The notes under the pieces were generated by a model. That model had not been told where the DNA came from and made no database searches. It saw only the letters and a list, made by a program, of their open reading frames with translations. The translations under genes and the position numbers were made by a program. From Streptomyces katrae (lineage in GTDB: Bacteria > Actinomycetota > Actinomycetes > Streptomycetales > Streptomycetaceae), in NCBI RefSeq assembly GCF_000966975.1, contig NZ_JZWV01001106.1:1-6617 (forward strand): 6,617 nt of DNA, in the 5' to 3' direction. Positions within the stretch are counted from its first letter, which is position 1. Each line of letters begins with the position of its first letter. This document shows positions 4,314-6,617 of this stretch, in pieces.

Positions 4314-6617
4314 TGCGCTGGACGGGCAGACCCGCGCCCTCCCCCGCGTCGGGCCGGGCGGCGGCCAGGCGGGCGAGGAGCGCGTCGCGTTCGGCGGTGA
4401 AGGCCGGGTCGGCCTGGTAGTCGGCGTGCCGCAGGATCGGCGCGGGCAGGGGGTGGAGGGGGTCGCGTCCGTAGGCCACCGGGTCGGGCAGCGGCCCCCG
4501 GTCCACGGGCCCGTCCGCTTCGGCGCCGGTGGGCCGGTCCACTCCGACGGGCCCGCCGATGGGGTCGGTGGCCCGCCACAGGTTGCGCCAGCAGTCGAGG
4601 TCGCGGTGCAGGGCGGCCAGGGGTCCGGGGCCGAAGTAGGCGGGGAACCAGCGGCCGTAGAGCCGGGCCAGCGGTGAGCCGTACGTCAGGAGGCCGACCC
4701 GGCGGCGGGTGGCGGGCGGCAGCTGCCAGACGGCCGCCGCCGCGAGCACGCTGCCCTGGGAGTGCCCGGAGATGACGAGCCTGCCGCCGGTGCGGGCGGT
4801 CCAGCCGGTCATCCGCCAGGTCAGGTCGGGCACGGCCCGCTCGGCGTAGCAGGGCGGGGCGAAGGGGTGGGCGGCGCGCGGCCAGAAGGTGCCGACGTCC
4901 CAGAGGATGCCGATGGTGCGGCGGGAGGCGGGGTCGCGGTAGGCGCGCCGGCCCAGGGTGACGAAGGCGGCCATGGCGAAGCCGATGAGCCAGGATCCGC
5001 TGTCCTGGGCGGCCCGGGCGGCGGCCGCCAGGAGCGGGTGGGTGTCCCGGGCGGCCTCGGCGGGGACCCGGCCGCCGGCCCAGGCCCCGGCGAGGGCTCC
5101 GGCGCCGAGGAGCAGGGTGACCAGGCAGACGGCGCCCACGAACCAGGGGGCGGTGTCGGTCAGCTCGGCGGCCGCCCGCGCCCCGGCGATGCGCCGGCTG
5201 CGGTCGGGGTCGGGGACCGCCCCGGGGTACTCGGCGGCGACGGTGGCGGCGGCCCCGCGCCGGGCCACGGCGGCCCGGATCCCGGCCGCGGCGGCGACCA
5301 GCGCCAGGGCGAGCAGCAACGGCGGCAGGACGGAGGCCTGCCAGGACAGCAGCACGGGCGGCCCGGGCAGCGGTGACCCGGGCGTGCCGGGGGCGGCGGC
5401 TCCGTCGAGCCAGTCGGCCACGCGCTGGGCGATCCCGCCGGACATGACCCCGCCGAGGGCGCAGCCGAGCAGCGCGGCGGCCGGCCCGCCCAGCCCGCCG
5501 AGGGCGGCTCCCGGGGTCGGCGTCCGGCGGTGGAGGCGGCGGGCGACGAGGGCCAGGGCGAGGACGCAGCCGCCCTGGCCGAGCATCAGCACCCCGAAGG
5601 CGAAGTCGCCGGGGAGCCGCCCCGAGGAGGTCCAGCCGGGGCGGGACCAGCCGGCGTAGAGGCAGACGGCGGCCAGCAGGGCCAGGGCGCCGGCGGGCAG
5701 CAGGGTGAGGGCGGCCCGGTCGAGCCGGTGGTCGGGCCGGGCCTCGGTGCGGCCGCGCCGGCAGACCACCCACAGCACGGTCACCGCCCCGGCCGCCAGC
5801 AGTACCTGCACGGCCCAGCCGGCGGCGAGCAGCCCGGCGGGAGTGGCGGCGGATCCGCGGTCCTCCCGGACGGCGGGGGCGGCGACGGCGACGGCCGCGG
5901 TGAGGAGCCCGGCGGCGGTGTGGGCGGCCCGCAGCCGGGCCACGATCCGCCGCCCGTACCAGAACCCGGGCCGGCCGAGCGGGGCGCCGCCGTGTCCGGC
6001 GGGGGCCGAGGGGCCGGAGGTGTCGGAGGGTGGGGGCTGGGACTCGTAGGCGCTCCAGGTGCGGGCCGACAGGAACCAGAGCAGGCCGGTGAGGGCGGCC
6101 GGGACGAGGGCGCCCAGTGCGAGGCGCCGCCCCGGCTGTGCCCACCAGCGGCCGGGGCGCAGGAAGGCGAGCCGGCCCCGGGGGTCCGTACAGGCCCGGG
6201 CGCCCGCGCACTGCCAGGCGAGGAGGTCCAGGGCGACCTCGCAGGCGGCCGCGACGAGCAGCACGGTGAGGCTGAGGGCGAGGAGCCGCACGAGGAGCCC
6301 GTACGCGCGCACGGCGCGGGGCGGTGGCCCGTCGGGGGCGGTGGCGGGGCGGGCCCAGTGGGCGAGGTTGGCCACCATGAAGGGCAGGAGCAGCAGCCAC
6401 AGGGCGCGGGCGCCGTTGCCGGAGGTGAGCCGGGACCAGCAGTAGGCCTCCGGGACGGGCCGCCCGGTGTAGCGCTCGGGGTGGGCCTCGGCGTCGGCGT
6501 CCTCGGCGCGGCGGAACACGGCGGCGGTGGAGTCGCCCGTCACCCGGACGGGGTGCGGATCGCGGAGGAGTTCACCGGGGGCGGCTCCGGCGACTCCGTG
6601 CACGAACAGTTCGAGGC
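4264..6617 (-). CDS. Polytopic membrane protein with alpha/beta-hydrolase domain (5' partial)
   Basis: The frame is open to the right edge. The GTG at 6603-6601 is preceded in frame by codons for LELF, giving LELFVHGVAG, which looks like a hydrolase first strand with an HG oxyanion loop, so the real start is probably just outside the window. Numbering from that GTG: YCWSRLTSGNG precedes helix 1 (about 66-84); further hydrophobic segments lie near 103-130, 161-179, 224-245, 256-281, 299-318, 333-355, 365-390, 421-446, 485-510 and 536-551, ten or eleven in all. ILWDVGTFWP (565-574) follows. Then LVISGHSQGS gives the nucleophile elbow with Ser615, ATDPIGG offers Asp680, and LRHADYQADP offers His726, in the correct order and with reasonable spacing for a Ser-Asp-His triad. 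I infer a membrane-embedded serine hydrolase (lipase or esterase-like) but cannot name a substrate or a characterised relative. Similar proteins are, from memory, common in Streptomyces as unnamed integral membrane proteins. The stop overlaps the convergent gene's end. Confidence 0.85.
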   Translation of the reverse strand, partial: LELFVHGVAGAAPGELLRDPHPVRVTGDSTAAVFRRAEDADAEAHPERYTGRPVPEAYCWSRLTSGNGARALWLLLLPFMVANLAHWARPATAPDGPPPRAVRAYGLLVRLLALSLTVLLVAAACEVALDLLAWQCAGARACTDPRGRLAFLRPGRWWAQPGRRLALGALVPAALTGLLWFLSARTWSAYESQPPPSDTSGPSAPAGHGGAPLGRPGFWYGRRIVARLRAAHTAAGLLTAAVAVAAPAVREDRGSAATPAGLLAAGWAVQVLLAAGAVTVLWVVCRRGRTEARPDHRLDRAALTLLPAGALALLAAVCLYAGWSRPGWTSSGRLPGDFAFGVLMLGQGGCVLALALVARRLHRRTPTPGAALGGLGGPAAALLGCALGGVMSGGIAQRVADWLDGAAAPGTPGSPLPGPPVLLSWQASVLPPLLLALALVAAAAGIRAAVARRGAAATVAAEYPGAVPDPDRSRRIAGARAAAELTDTAPWFVGAVCLVTLLLGAGALAGAWAGGRVPAEAARDTHPLLAAAARAAQDSGSWLIGFAMAAFVTLGRRAYRDPASRRTIGILWDVGTFWPRAAHPFAPPCYAERAVPDLTWRMTGWTARTGGRLVISGHSQGSVLAAAAVWQLPPATRRRVGLLTYGSPLARLYGRWFPAYFGPGPLAALHRDLDCWRNLWRATDPIGGPVGVDRPTGAEADGPVDRGPLPDPVAYGRDPLHPLPAPILRHADYQADPAFTAERDALLARLAAARPDAGEGAGLPVQRISKARAEPADPPGTAG
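4291..4334. terminator. Inverted repeat across the plus-strand stop codon, candidate bidirectional terminator
   Basis: TCTGCCCG (4295-4302) pairs with CGGGCAGA (4323-4330). After one C-C mismatch (4294/4331) three more pairs form (4291-4293 with 4332-4334), giving 11 of 12 pairs and a 20-base loop that contains the TGA at 4311-4313. No T-run follows on either strand. It lies where two convergent genes meet and where there is no intergenic space, so it is the best candidate for ending plus-strand transcription; it also lies within the coding end of the minus-strand gene. Confidence 0.45.

Noticed and set aside
4043..6400. A 785-codon minus-strand frame overlapping the membrane hydrolase in another phase
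   Set aside because: It is an Arg/Pro/Ala-rich string without hydrophobic periodicity or motifs. The adjacent phase gives clean transmembrane segments and a GHSQG elbow.
1872..6617. The beta-helix/AAA+ protein and membrane hydrolase as a two-gene defence or secretion system
   Set aside because: They are convergent and do not share an operon, and no effector, toxin or secretion component is present. The sequence gives no support beyond adjacency.

Overview
The window is about three-quarters G+C, uses codons with strong GC third-position bias, has GTG starts and G-rich ribosome binding sites, and encodes protein families I associate with Streptomyces and close relatives. I read it as ordinary chromosomal DNA of a Streptomyces-type actinomycete. 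I see no rRNA, tRNA, transposase, CRISPR array or phage gene.

Layout: (1) 1-813, plus strand: a MOSC-domain (YcbX/mARC-like) molybdenum-cofactor protein whose first few codons lie off the left edge. (2) 814-1109: a 296-base gap with a GC-rich hairpin and a short direct repeat. (3) 1110-1727, plus: a small two-helix membrane protein of the Rv1733c type. (4) 1728-1871: a 144-base gap. (5) 1872-4313, plus: an 813-residue protein joining a right-handed parallel beta-helix to a C-terminal CbxX/CfqX-type AAA+ ATPase. (6) 4264-6617, minus: a polytopic membrane protein whose C-terminal part carries an alpha/beta-hydrolase GHSQG elbow and a plausible Asp/His completion of a triad; its start is off the right edge. 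Genes 5 and 6 converge and overlap by 50 bases, and an 11-of-12 base-pair inverted repeat spans the plus-strand stop codon.

The four genes do not form an evident pathway. The three plus-strand genes are co-directional but separated by 296 and 144 bases, so each may have its own promoter. The most interesting proteins are the last two. The beta-helix-AAA+ protein has a cysteine ladder: 13 of 16 equivalent rung positions are Cys, spaced 22-25 residues apart, in a protein with no secretion signal. The membrane hydrolase seems to have about ten transmembrane helices inserted between an N-terminal HG-type strand and the nucleophile elbow. Both look like vertically inherited actinobacterial families without a known function, not newly acquired genes. 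Whether they work together is not shown by the sequence.
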